Source of the DNA: Streptomyces barringtoniae
GTDB taxonomy: Bacteria > Actinomycetota > Actinomycetes > Streptomycetales > Streptomycetaceae
Direction: 5' to 3'
Length of the DNA stretch: 51,210 nucleotides
NCBI RefSeq assembly: GCF_020819595.1
Contig: NZ_JAJHNP010000036.1
Coordinates: 1-51,210 of the forward strand
Positions 23,536-31,322 of the stretch are shown in pieces. The translations under genes and the position numbers were made by a program. The first letter of the stretch is position 1; the number at the start of each line of letters is the position of its first letter. The notes under the pieces are model-generated. The model searched no databases and was not told the DNA's origin. It was given only the letters and a program-made list of their open reading frames with translations.

Positions 23536-24742
23536 CCCGACGGACCCCACGGCCGAGGTGGTGACGGGGGACGCCCTCGCGGCGTATCTGCGCGCCCAGG
23601 CCACGGAGTTCCTCCGCGCCCTGCGCCTGCACCGCGAGACCGGCGGCAACGGTGCGGGCGCCCTCGCGCACGGGGGTCCCCCCGCGCGAGCGAAGTCGAG
23701 AGTGGGGGAGCACGCGAGCGTGGGGGAGGGCGGTGCGGAGGAGTCCGTCGACGCGGCGCGGCTGCTGCGCCGCTCGGCCCGCCGCATCAGCGGCAGCCTG
23801 CACACCTTCCGCCCGCTGCTCGACCCCGACTGGTCCGAGCAGATGCGCCCCGAACTGGCGTGGCTGTCCGGCACGCTGGGCCTGGAGCACGCCTACGAGG
23901 CCCGGCTGGAACGGCTGTTGCTGGCGTTGCACCGGTTGTCGGGGGCTGCGGTCCTGCCCGCCCAGGCAGTCGACGTCGTGGCCGCGGGCAGTCGTGCCGG
24001 TGCGGCGGCGCCCGTCCCGCTGAAAGCGGCACCTTCCCACTCCAGTGGCCCGGCCGGCGCGACGGCGACGGCAGAACGCGGCAACCTCACCGTAGGCGCG
24101 GCGAAAGCGGGGGCCCTGCTCGAACGCCAGCTCACCCTCGCCCGGACCCGAGCCCACTCCACGGCGCTGCAAGCGCTCGGCTCGTCCCGCTTCCACGCCG
24201 TCGCGGACAAAGTCGCCGTACTCGCCAGCGAGGTCCCCCTCACCCCCACCGCGCCGACCACCGATCTGCGTCCCCTGGCAGCCGCTGCGGAGGAACGGCT
24301 GACAGACGCGATCGCGACGCTCCCGCTGGTCGTCGCGGGCCACCCGTACAACGCGGAGGCCCTGGTGCACGGACTGTCCCCGGACCCGTCCCCGCACCCC
24401 CAGGACGGCCCCTGGCACCAGGTCCGGCTGCTGCTGCGCCTGCACCGGTACGCGCAGGAGACGCTGCACGGCGGTGGGGGAACCTCCCGGCTCGAGCCGG
24501 GCCGAGAGCCCGCGGGAACGCCCGTGGACGTACGCCTGTCGGCGGCCGGCCAGGCCCTGAACCGGCACCGCGACGCCTCGGAGGCGGCAGCGGCGGCGGC
24601 CCAGGCGGCCCGTACACCCCGGATCGCCCCGGCGACGGCGTACGCGCTCGGCGTGCTCCACGCCGACCAGCGGCACGAGGTGGAGGCCGCCAGGTTCGCC
24701 TTCCAGCAGGCCTGGCAGAAGCAGACCGTCAGCACACCCTGA
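23516..24742 (+). CDS. CHAD domain protein
   Basis: A 408-residue helical CHAD-domain protein, starting at GTG 23516 and overlapping ppk by 20 bases. CHAD domains bind polyphosphate through conserved His, Arg and Lys on two four-helix bundles; here the basic helices are seen in AARLLRRSARRISGSLHTFR and KAGALLERQLTLARTRAHST. Coupling to ppk fits a role as a polyphosphate-binding partner. Two non-conserved insertions (about residues 52-72 and 320-335) come from Streptomyces-type hairpin repeats inserted in frame. The N-terminal half is intact otherwise. Confidence 0.87.
   Translation: MAQQHLDPTDPTAEVVTGDALAAYLRAQATEFLRALRLHRETGGNGAGALAHGGPPARAKSRVGEHASVGEGGAEESVDAARLLRRSARRISGSLHTFRPLLDPDWSEQMRPELAWLSGTLGLEHAYEARLERLLLALHRLSGAAVLPAQAVDVVAAGSRAGAAAPVPLKAAPSHSSGPAGATATAERGNLTVGAAKAGALLERQLTLARTRAHSTALQALGSSRFHAVADKVAVLASEVPLTPTAPTTDLRPLAAAAEERLTDAIATLPLVVAGHPYNAEALVHGLSPDPSPHPQDGPWHQVRLLLRLHRYAQETLHGGGGTSRLEPGREPAGTPVDVRLSAAGQALNRHRDASEAAAAAAQAARTPRIAPATAYALGVLHADQRHEVEAARFAFQQAWQKQTVSTP
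23671..23729 (+). repeat. Streptomyces hairpin repeat inserted in the CHAD gene
   Basis: A GGGGG-TCCCCC hairpin followed by GCGCGAGCGAAGTCGAGAG and two TGGGGGAG copies. I recall this combination as a dispersed intergenic repeat in Streptomyces genomes. Here it is read in frame as a Gly/Arg/Glu-rich linker. Confidence 0.65.
24475..24520 (+). repeat. Second hairpin repeat inserted in the CHAD gene
   Basis: TGGGGGAACCTCCCGGCTCG followed by AGCCGGGCCGAGAGCCCGCG. It shares the TGGGGGA-ACCTCCC core with dispersed Streptomyces repeats and can fold through CCCGGCTCGAGCCGGG. It encodes a linker (GGGTSRLEPGREPAG) between CHAD helices. Confidence 0.55.
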
Positions 24743-24761
24743 GTTCTCCCGAGGAGGCGGT

Positions 24762-25169
24762 GTGAGCGACACGTTGGTGCGGGCGGCCGGCTGCGTGCTG
24801 TGGCGCCGCTCGCCGGTCTCCGGGGACCTGGAGATCTGTCTGGTCCACCGGCCGAAGTACGACGACTGGTCGCACCCGAAGGGCAAGCTCAAGCGCGGCG
24901 AGGACGCGCTCGCGGGCGCCCTTCGGGAGGTCGCGGAGGAGACCGGGTACACGGCCGCGCCCGGCGAGGAGCTGCCCACCTTGCGCTATCTGGCGAACGG
25001 CCGCCCGAAGCAGGTGCGTTACTGGGCGGCCGAGGCGGTCTGCGGGCACTTCGTGCCGAGCGCCGAGGTGGACCGCATCCTGTGGCTCTCCCCCGCCGCG
25101 GCCCGCAGCCGCCTCACCCAGCCCCGCGACCGCGAGCTCGTCGACGCCCTTCACCGGTCCGCCGCGTGA
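24762..25169 (+). CDS. NUDIX hydrolase (MutT-like)
   Basis: A 135-residue NUDIX enzyme that hydrolyses a nucleoside diphosphate linked to another moiety. The NUDIX box GKLKRGEDALAGALREVAEE followed by TGY matches Gx5Ex7REUxEExGU in full, so it should bind Mg2+ and be active. VHRPKYDDWSHPKGKLKRGE resembles MutT1-type enzymes of actinobacteria. Start GTG 24762 with GAGGAGG, 19 bases after the CHAD stop, so it is the third gene of the ppk operon. A C-terminal histidine-phosphatase domain found in mycobacterial MutT1 is absent. Confidence 0.92.
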   Translation: MSDTLVRAAGCVLWRRSPVSGDLEICLVHRPKYDDWSHPKGKLKRGEDALAGALREVAEETGYTAAPGEELPTLRYLANGRPKQVRYWAAEAVCGHFVPSAEVDRILWLSPAAARSRLTQPRDRELVDALHRSAA

Positions 25170-25336
25170 GCCTCCGCGTCCGTACGGGCCTGGCTGCGGG
25201 CTCTGCGGGCGGGGCCCCGCCAGCCGCAGCTGCAGCGGGCCAGGCAGAAGCGGCCCTGTTCTGTCGTCGTGACGAGGTGTTGCTGCCCGGGCCGGGGGTG
25301 CTCCGGCCCGTCCTGCGGTGCCTCGGTGACTGCCAC
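25151..25336 (-). CDS. Small Cys-motif hypothetical protein
   Basis: A 61-residue reading frame on the minus strand starting at GTG 25336 (VAVTEAPQDGPEHPRPGQQH). Its second half is basic and contains a CxxxCxCGW-like element (FCLARCSCGWRGPARRARSQ), which could bind a metal. Its last 19 bases overlap the 3' end of the NUDIX gene on the opposite strand. I recall similar short proteins near mutT in streptomycetes. No strong ribosome-binding site is visible. Function unknown. Confidence 0.55.
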   Translation of the reverse strand: MAVTEAPQDGPEHPRPGQQHLVTTTEQGRFCLARCSCGWRGPARRARSQARTDAEAHAADR

Positions 25337-25478
25337 GATGACAACGTTACCGGCCCACGGTAAAGGGCTCGTACGACCGTCCACACCCGCCGGCGTCCCG
25401 TGACGACGCCACCTACCCGTCGTTAACCGGACGTGTAGGGGGCCCGTGACGGACGTACCGGCTGGGGGTAGGCAGGCG

Positions 25479-26327
25479 ATGGATCGGCGGCAGCACAGGA
25501 ACGCGGGCAGGACGGTCGTCGCGGTGGGCATCATGCTCGGCCTCGGGGCGGGTGCCACGGGCTGTTCCGGGAGCGGGGCCGCCGCCGAGGACGTCAAGGG
25601 CGGGGGCGATCCGGTGGCCGTGCTGCAGCGGGCCGCCGACACCCTGGGCGGCGCGGGCAGCTCGAAGGCGACCACCTCCATGGAGATGGCCACGGGCGGT
25701 ACCCGGGTCACCATCCGCGGCCAGGGTGTCTACGACTACCGGCACCGGCTCGGCCGGCTCACCGTCGTCCTGCCCGAGGACCCGGCGGGCACCTCCGAGC
25801 ACCAGCCGATCACCGAACTGCTCGCCCCCGGCGCCCTGTTCATGAAGAACCGGGGCGCGGGCGTGCCCCCCGACAAATGGGTCCGGGTGGACACCGCCAC
25901 GCTGTCGGACGGCAACCTGGTCACCGGCGGCGCGACCGACCCGTACGCGGCGGCCGAGGTGCTGCGCGGGACGCGGACGGCGACCTACGTCGGCAGGACC
26001 GAGGTCGGCGGTACCGCGGTGCGGCACTACCGGGGCACCGCGGATCTGAGCAGCGCGGCCCGCCGGGCCTCCGCCGAGAACAGGGCGCCACTGGCCGCGG
26101 CGGCGAAAGGGTTCGCCACGGCCGAAGTCCCGTTCGACGCCTACCTGGACGACCAGGGCCGCATCCGCAAGCTCAGGCAGCGCTTCAGCTTCGTCAACGG
26201 CCTGCAGAAAACCCCCGTGGCGGTCGCCTCGACCACCCTCCTCTACGACTTCGGCGCGCCCGCCGGCGTAGGGCTGCCGCGCTCGGCGGACATCTACGCG
26301 GGCCGTATCGCCGAGAACGGCAACTAG
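25479..26327 (+). CDS. Lipoprotein of LppX/LprAFG-like architecture
   Basis: A 282-residue secreted lipoprotein. The start MDRRQHRNAGRTVVAVGIML leads to a signal peptide ending at the lipobox GATGC, where the cysteine (about residue 29) would be diacylated. The mature part is a beta-rich domain with repeated strands (MATGGTRVTIRGQGVYDYRH, then helix and sheet), consistent with mycobacterial LppX/LprG-like lipid carriers. ATG 25479 is favoured over GTG 25446 because GGTAGGCAGG precedes it and the signal peptide has normal length. Placed alone between the NUDIX operon and a small ORF. The role is unknown. Confidence 0.82.
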   Translation: MDRRQHRNAGRTVVAVGIMLGLGAGATGCSGSGAAAEDVKGGGDPVAVLQRAADTLGGAGSSKATTSMEMATGGTRVTIRGQGVYDYRHRLGRLTVVLPEDPAGTSEHQPITELLAPGALFMKNRGAGVPPDKWVRVDTATLSDGNLVTGGATDPYAAAEVLRGTRTATYVGRTEVGGTAVRHYRGTADLSSAARRASAENRAPLAAAAKGFATAEVPFDAYLDDQGRIRKLRQRFSFVNGLQKTPVAVASTTLLYDFGAPAGVGLPRSADIYAGRIAENGN

Positions 26328-26428
26328 TCCCTGGCGCCACCCCGTAAGTAGCCCGTCCGTGCCATGCGCGGTGTGTAGAGCGCTACCTACTCTAGGAAGT
26401 CGGTGGCGGCAGGGAAGAGGTGAGGCGG

Positions 26429-26590
26429 GTGGCTCCGGTCGGCGGTACGGCGGTACAGGACCACGTGGCCCTCGCCGAGATCGAGCTGTGCGGGGAGCTG
26501 ATCATCGCGGCCTCCGCGGCCAAGGACCGGCTCAGCCTGGAGAGCATCGACGCGGTGCTGCGGGTGGCCGAGGAGCGGCAGTCGGATTGA
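26429..26590 (+). CDS. Small acidic hypothetical protein
   Basis: A 53-residue frame starting at GTG 26429 (VAPVGGTAVQDHVALAEIEL), ending KDRLSLESIDAVLRVAEERQ then SD. The pattern (helix, CGELIIAASAA, helix with SxxxIDxVLRV) is one I recall from small actinobacterial proteins found in many copies per genome. GAGG eight bases upstream is a good ribosome-binding site; an in-frame GTG at 26420 is worse placed. It is too short for confident family assignment. It is convergent with csoR. Confidence 0.62.
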   Translation: MAPVGGTAVQDHVALAEIELCGELIIAASAAKDRLSLESIDAVLRVAEERQSD

Positions 26591-26649
26591 GCCACCCGGC
26601 GACGGGGTGCAGGTGCACAGAATTCCGGCAGGGCTGCGCAGAACCGGGC

Positions 26650-27015
26650 TCAGGTGCGCAGGAGCCGGCCGATCGCCTTCGTCGCCTCGTCGACCTTCGC
26701 GTCGATCTCGTCGCCGCCCTTCACGGCCGCGTCGGCGACACAGTGCCGCAGATGCTCCTCCAGCAGCTGCAGGGCGAAGGACTGCAGGGCCTTGGTGGAG
26801 GCGGAGACCTGCGTGAGTATGTCGATGCAGTACGTGTCCTCGTCCACCATCCGCTGCAGGCCGCGGATCTGCCCCTCGATCCGGCGCAGCCGCTTGAGGT
26901 GCTCGTCCTTCTGCTTGTGGTAGCCGTGCGTCGCGTGCGGGGCGTGCGCGGTCTCACTCACGGTCTCGCTCGCGGCCTCGGAGGGAGCCGTGGCGCCGGC
27001 CTCGGTCGTCGTCAT
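26650..27015 (-). CDS. csoR: CsoR, copper-sensing repressor
   Basis: A 121-residue CsoR/DUF156 protein. Cu(I) ligands are present as Cys63 (DTYCIDI), His88 and Cys92 (EEHLRHC), with the same spacing as Cys36/His61/Cys65 of M. tuberculosis CsoR. The helix RLRRIEGQIRGLQRMVDED is the DNA-binding face. Start ATG 27015 follows GGAGG. A palindromic operator (ATACCCCTGGTGGGTAT) sits just upstream, so the gene is autoregulated and copper relieves repression. No copper ATPase or chaperone is adjacent in this window, so its targets must lie elsewhere. I recall that the S. lividans/S. coelicolor CsoR (SCO4136) is at this location. Confidence 0.94.
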   Translation of the reverse strand: MTTTEAGATAPSEAASETVSETAHAPHATHGYHKQKDEHLKRLRRIEGQIRGLQRMVDEDTYCIDILTQVSASTKALQSFALQLLEEHLRHCVADAAVKGGDEIDAKVDEATKAIGRLLRT

Positions 27016-27073
27016 CGCGGGCCTCCATCTCGGGACGAGCTGCGGGACAAGCTATGGACACAATCAGGGATGC

Positions 27074-27090
27074 ATACCCCTGGTGGGTAT
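27074..27090. promoter_or_regulatory. CsoR operator
   Basis: ATACCC-CTGGT-GGGTAT, a perfect inverted repeat of 6-bp arms with 5-base spacing, matching the TACCC...GGGTA pattern of CsoR boxes. It is 59 bases upstream of the csoR start and lies between candidate -35 and -10 elements on the minus strand. Confidence 0.85.
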
Positions 27091-27245
27091 ATGGTAACCA
27101 ACTTTCCGGGGTAAGGAGCCGTTGGTACGCCCCCGTGCTGATCACTTTGCCCGATGGGCGACACTGGGGGACGGCCCATTAGCCGTGGCCGGATGATGCG
27201 CCTAGCATCAGCCTGACCGAAACCGAAGCACCCCGAGGACCCCAC

Positions 27246-27866
27246 GTGCGCTTTCGTCTGACCCCCAGGGAGACGAGCTTCTACGACATGTTCGCCGCAT
27301 CCGCGGACAACATCGTCACCGGCTCGAAACTCCTGATGGAACTGCTCGGGGCGGACGGACCTGCCCGAGCCGAGATCGCAGAGCGTATGCGGGCCGCGGA
27401 ACACGCGGGTGACGACGCCACGCACGCGATCTTCCACCAGCTGAACTCCTCGTTCATCACGCCCTTCGACCGCGAGGACATCTACACCCTCGCCGGGTCC
27501 CTCGACGACATCATGGACTTCATGGAGGAGGCCGTCGACCTGGTCGTCCTCTACAACGTCGAGGAACTGCCGAAGGGCGTCGAGCAGCAGATCGAGGTCC
27601 TGGCCCGGGCGGCGGAGCTGACGGCCGAGGCCATGCCCAACCTGCGCACGCTGGACAACCTCACCGAGTACTGGATCGAGGTGAACCGGCTGGAGAACCA
27701 GGCGGACCAGATCCACCGCAAGCTGCTGGCCCACCTCTTCAACGGCAAGTACGACGCGATCGAGGTGCTCAAGCTCAAGCAGATCGTGGACGTCCTGGAA
27801 GAGGCGGCGGACGCGTTCGAGCACGTGGCGAACACGGTGGAGACCATCGCCGTCAAGGAGTCCTGA
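27246..27866 (+). CDS. DUF47 / PhoU-like Pit accessory protein
   Basis: A 206-residue all-helical protein of the DUF47 family (TIGR00153-like), distantly related to PhoU. The N-terminus LTPRETSFYDMFAASADNIV, and the acidic metal-binding segments MRAAEHAGDDATHAIF and TPFDREDIYTLAGSLDDIMD are diagnostic; the latter carry the Glu/Asp used for metal clusters in PhoU proteins. It starts at GTG 27246 and precedes pit by seven bases. Members regulate low-affinity phosphate uptake by the coupled transporter. Confidence 0.93.
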   Translation: MRFRLTPRETSFYDMFAASADNIVTGSKLLMELLGADGPARAEIAERMRAAEHAGDDATHAIFHQLNSSFITPFDREDIYTLAGSLDDIMDFMEEAVDLVVLYNVEELPKGVEQQIEVLARAAELTAEAMPNLRTLDNLTEYWIEVNRLENQADQIHRKLLAHLFNGKYDAIEVLKLKQIVDVLEEAADAFEHVANTVETIAVKES

Positions 27867-27873
27867 GGCGTCG

Positions 27874-28872
27874 ATGGACACCTTCGCGCTCATCGTGACC
27901 ATCGCGGTCGCGCTCTTCTTCACGTACACCAACGGCTTCCACGACTCGGCGAACGCGATCGCGACGTCGGTGTCGACGCGGGCGCTGACCCCGCGGGCGG
28001 CGCTCGCCATGGCCGCGGTCATGAACATGGCCGGCGCCTTCTTCGGGACCGGGGTCGCCAAGACCGTCAGCGAGGGCCTGATCGAGACGCCCTCGGGCTC
28101 GACGGGGATGGGCATCCTCTTCGCCGCGCTGCTGGGCGCGATCACCTGGAACCTGACCACCTGGTACTTCGGCCTGCCGTCCTCGTCCTCCCACGCCCTG
28201 TTCGGCGGCCTCGTCGGCGGGGCCCTGGCGGGCGGTACGGCGGTGCACTGGAACGGCGTACTGGACAAGATCATCATCCCGATGTTCCTGTCCCCGGTGG
28301 TCGGCCTGATCGTCGGCTACCTCGTCATGCTGGCGATCATGTGGCTGTTCCGCCGGTCCAACCCGCACAAGGCCAAGCGCGGCTTCCGTATCGCGCAGAC
28401 GGTCTCGGCGGCGGGCATGGCCCTCGGCCACGGCCTCCAGGACGCCCAGAAGACCATGGGTGTGGTCGTGATGGCACTGGTGATTTCCGGCCACGAGACG
28501 TTCGGCGACCCGATCCCGGTCTGGGTGAAGATCGTCTCGGCGCTGATGCTGTCCCTCGGCACCTACGCGGGCGGCTGGCGCATCATGCGCACCCTGGGCC
28601 GCAAGATCATCGAGCTGGACCCGCCGCAGGGCTTCGCGGCCGAGGCCACCGGCGCCTCGATCATGTTCGGCACCGCCTTCCTCTTCAAGGCGCCGATCTC
28701 CACGACCCACGTCATCACCTCGGCGATCATGGGCGTGGGCGCGACCAAGCGCCTCAACGCCGTGCGCTGGGGTGTGGCCAAGAACATCGTCCTGGGCTGG
28801 TTCATCACGATGCCGGCCGCCGCGCTGGTCGCTGCGCTGGCTTTCGGCCTGGTGAAGCTGACGGTCCTGTAA
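27874..28872 (+). CDS. pit: Low-affinity inorganic phosphate transporter (Pit)
   Basis: A 332-residue PiT-family transporter that moves metal-phosphate with protons. The signature YTNGFHDSANAIATSVSTRA is near the N-terminus and is repeated in inverted form near residues 95-115 (GAITWNLTTWYFGLPSSSSH). About ten hydrophobic helices are visible. The C-terminal half has ISTTHVITSAIMGVGA, the second repeat signature. It is coupled to DUF47 and convergent with pstB. In Streptomyces Pit provides uptake when phosphate is plentiful, while the neighbouring Pst system works under limitation. Confidence 0.94.
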   Translation: MDTFALIVTIAVALFFTYTNGFHDSANAIATSVSTRALTPRAALAMAAVMNMAGAFFGTGVAKTVSEGLIETPSGSTGMGILFAALLGAITWNLTTWYFGLPSSSSHALFGGLVGGALAGGTAVHWNGVLDKIIIPMFLSPVVGLIVGYLVMLAIMWLFRRSNPHKAKRGFRIAQTVSAAGMALGHGLQDAQKTMGVVVMALVISGHETFGDPIPVWVKIVSALMLSLGTYAGGWRIMRTLGRKIIELDPPQGFAAEATGASIMFGTAFLFKAPISTTHVITSAIMGVGATKRLNAVRWGVAKNIVLGWFITMPAAALVAALAFGLVKLTVL

Positions 28873-29315
28873 CCACCCCACTCCGGGGGTCTCCTGCCCC
28901 CCTTTCCCACCCGCCCACCCACCTCGGCCGGCTGGAACACAGCCCGAGGGTGGTGGGCGCCCGGCTTTCTGGGGCGCGGGCGTTTCTGCGGGGGCGGGCG
29001 ATTCTCACGGGGCGAGGCCGGGCGCTCGGCCTTCTGAAAGGCCCGGCGCCGACTTCCTCAGGGGGAGCACCGGGGCTTTCTCAGGGGGCGATCACTCGAC
29101 TTTCTCAGGGGGAGCCCACGTCTCCCGGCCAACCGAACCACGCCAGCCACCCAGCCAGCCCCCACCCTCACCGACGGCAGAACCCCCACCCCACCCCCGC
29201 CTCCCAGCCGACCGAGTCGGGTGGGAGGACGGGCGAGGGGGTCAGGGGCGAAGCCCCGGCGGGGTTGGGGGCGGAGCCCCGGGACAGCCCGCCGAAGCAA
29301 GCGCAGCGAACGCGT
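28873..29315. other. Gene-free spacer with degenerate CTTTCTCAGGGGG repeats
   Basis: Between convergent pit and pstB. From about 28960 to 29120 it contains several diverged copies of a motif best seen as CTTTCTCAGGGGG (near 29053, 29076 and 29100, spaced 22-24 bases). From 29210 it is GC-rich with common Streptomyces hairpin elements (GGGGCGAAGCCCC, GGGGCGGAGCCCC). No gene is supported. Confidence 0.6.
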
Positions 29316-29346
29316 GGGCCCGCCCCCGGGAGCCAGGGGCGGGCCC
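29316..29346. terminator. Bidirectional terminator between pit and pstB
   Basis: Perfect 11-bp inverted repeat GGGCCCGCCCC (29316-29326) / GGGGCGGGCCC (29336-29346) followed by TTTG on the plus strand. It lies 86 bases past the pstB stop on the minus strand. Confidence 0.75.
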
Positions 29347-29432
29347 TTTGCGTCCTCGCGGTGGCACCGCCATGCAGCACCGCGAGGGGTCCTATGACAC
29401 CGGCCCCGGCTCAGCCGAAGCCGCCGCGCCGA

Positions 29433-30209
29433 TCAGCCGAAGCGGCCCGAGATGTAGTCCTCGGTCGCCTGGACGGACGGGTTGGAGAAGATGCGCTCGG
29501 TGTCGTCGATCTCGATCAGCCGGCCGGGCTGGCCCACCGCAGAGAGGTTGAAGAACGCCGTTCGGTCCGAGACACGCGCCGCCTGCTGCATGTTGTGCGT
29601 CACGATGACGATCGTGAAGCGCTCCTTGAGCTCGCCGATCAGGTCCTCGATCGCCAGCGTCGAGATGGGGTCCAGCGCGGAGCAGGGCTCGTCCATCAGC
29701 AGGACGTTCGGCTCGACCGCGATCGCCCGCGCGATGCACAGACGCTGCTGCTGGCCGCCCGAGAGGCCGGAGCCCGGCTTGTTCAGGCGGTCCTTGACCT
29801 CGTTCCAGAGGTTCGCGCCCTTGAGCGACTTCTCGACGATGTCGTTCAGCTCGTTCTTCCTGTACTTGCCGTTCAGGCGCAGGCCCGCGGCCACGTTGTC
29901 GAAGATCGACATCGTCGGGAACGGGTTCGGGCGCTGGAAGACCATGCCCACCTCGCGCCGGACGGACACCGGGTCGATCCCGGCGCCGTAGAGGTCCTCG
30001 TCGTCCAGCAGCACCTTGCCCTCGACGCGGCCACCGGGGGTGACCTCGTGCATACGGTTCAGCGTGCGCAGGAACGTCGACTTGCCGCAGCCGGAGGGGC
30101 CGATGAACGCCGTCACCGAACGCGGCTCGACGGTCATCGAGATGTCCTCGATCGCCTTGTGGGACCCGTAGTAGGCGGTCAGTCCGCTTACATCGATTCG
30201 CTTGGCCAT
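29433..30209 (-). CDS. pstB: PstB, phosphate ABC transporter ATPase
   Basis: A 258-residue ABC ATPase of the high-affinity phosphate importer. Walker A is GPSGCGKST, the Q-loop region GMVFQRPNPFP is the PstB hallmark, the signature is LSGGQQQR, Walker B is VLLMDEPCSALD, and the H-loop is VTHNMQQAA. The N-terminus ISGLTAYYGS-like (VSGLTAYYGSHKAIEDISM) matches the family. It is the last gene of the pst operon, 51 bases after pstA. Expression should follow PhoP-dependent induction at pstS. Confidence 0.97.
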   Translation of the reverse strand: MAKRIDVSGLTAYYGSHKAIEDISMTVEPRSVTAFIGPSGCGKSTFLRTLNRMHEVTPGGRVEGKVLLDDEDLYGAGIDPVSVRREVGMVFQRPNPFPTMSIFDNVAAGLRLNGKYRKNELNDIVEKSLKGANLWNEVKDRLNKPGSGLSGGQQQRLCIARAIAVEPNVLLMDEPCSALDPISTLAIEDLIGELKERFTIVIVTHNMQQAARVSDRTAFFNLSAVGQPGRLIEIDDTERIFSNPSVQATEDYISGRFG

Positions 30210-30260
30210 GTCGTCTACTTCACTTCCAGAAAATTCAAGCTCGGTCGCTGTGTGGCCGCG

Positions 30261-31322
30261 TCAGCGACCGGTCTTCGGGGCCTTCCAGCGGGCGATGCCG
30301 CGGGCCACCAGGTTGAGGATCATCACGAAGGCGATCAGCGTGAGCGAGGCCGCCCACGCACGGTCGTACGCCGCGCTGGCACCCGCGCTCTGCTGGTACT
30401 GCTGGAAGATGAACAGCGGCAGCGACGCCTGCGCACCCTCGAACGGGTTGTTGTTGATGAACGGGTTGCCGAACACCAGCAGCAGCACCGGCGCGGTCTC
30501 GCCCGCGATACGGGCGATGGCCAGCATGACACCGGTGGTGATACCGCCGATGGAGGTCGGCAGGACCACCTTCAAGATGGTCCGCCACTTCGGCACGCCG
30601 AGTGCCAGCGAGGCCTCGCGCAGTTCGTTGGGGACGAGCTTGAGCATCTCCTCGGTGGAGCGCACGACGACCGGCATCATCAGGATGGCCAGGGCCAGCG
30701 AACCGGCGAAGCCGAACGGCTGCATCTGGAAGATGAGCATCAGCGACAGGATGAACAGGCCGGCGACGATCGACGGGATACCCGTCATGACGTCCACGAA
30801 GAACGTGACGGCCTTGGCGAGCTTGCCCCGCCCGTACTCCACCAGGTAGATCGCGGTGAGGATGCCGATCGGCGCACCGATGACGGTGGCGAGGCCGACC
30901 TGCTCCAGGCTGCCGATGATGGCGTGGTAGATACCGCCACCGGGCTCGGAGTCGGCGACGACCCCCATGGAGTGGGTGAGGAAGTAGACGTTCAGGACCT
31001 TCACACCGCGCGAGACCGTCACCCAGATCAGGGAGACCAGCGGGATGACGGCGAGCAGGAAGGCGACCCAGACGAGGGAGGTGGCGATCCGGTCCTTGGC
31101 CTGACGGCGGCCCTCCACCATGGTGGCGACGCCGTAGGTGCCGAGGAGGAAGAGGACCGCGGCGATCAGGCCCCACTCGACCTTGCTGTGCAGGCCACCG
31201 ATCAGGCCGATGGCCACGGCCAGCACGATCGAGCCGCCGGCGATGGCCCACGGGGACCACTTCGGGAGGCTGGCGCCGCGCAGCGTGCTGGGGCGCTTGT
31301 CGGTCACGGCTGCGGTGCTCAT
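30261..31322 (-). CDS. pstA: PstA, phosphate ABC transporter permease
   Basis: A 353-residue permease of the PstSCAB importer. An N-terminal region with three helices (about 20-40, 50-70 and 82-105) precedes the binding-protein-dependent permease domain, which includes GGGIYHAIIGSLEQVGLATV and the EAA loop (ELREASLALGVPKWRTILKV) that contacts PstB. Extra N-terminal helices are usual for actinobacterial PstA. Its ATG overlaps the pstC stop by four bases (ATGA), so the two are translationally coupled. Confidence 0.95.
   Translation of the reverse strand: MSTAAVTDKRPSTLRGASLPKWSPWAIAGGSIVLAVAIGLIGGLHSKVEWGLIAAVLFLLGTYGVATMVEGRRQAKDRIATSLVWVAFLLAVIPLVSLIWVTVSRGVKVLNVYFLTHSMGVVADSEPGGGIYHAIIGSLEQVGLATVIGAPIGILTAIYLVEYGRGKLAKAVTFFVDVMTGIPSIVAGLFILSLMLIFQMQPFGFAGSLALAILMMPVVVRSTEEMLKLVPNELREASLALGVPKWRTILKVVLPTSIGGITTGVMLAIARIAGETAPVLLLVFGNPFINNNPFEGAQASLPLFIFQQYQQSAGASAAYDRAWAASLTLIAFVMILNLVARGIARWKAPKTGR

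Noticed and set aside
21466..23874. 802-residue minus-strand frame opposite ppk
   Set aside because: Leu/Val/Asp/Gly-rich mirror of the ppk codons, with no independent ribosome-binding site or domain.
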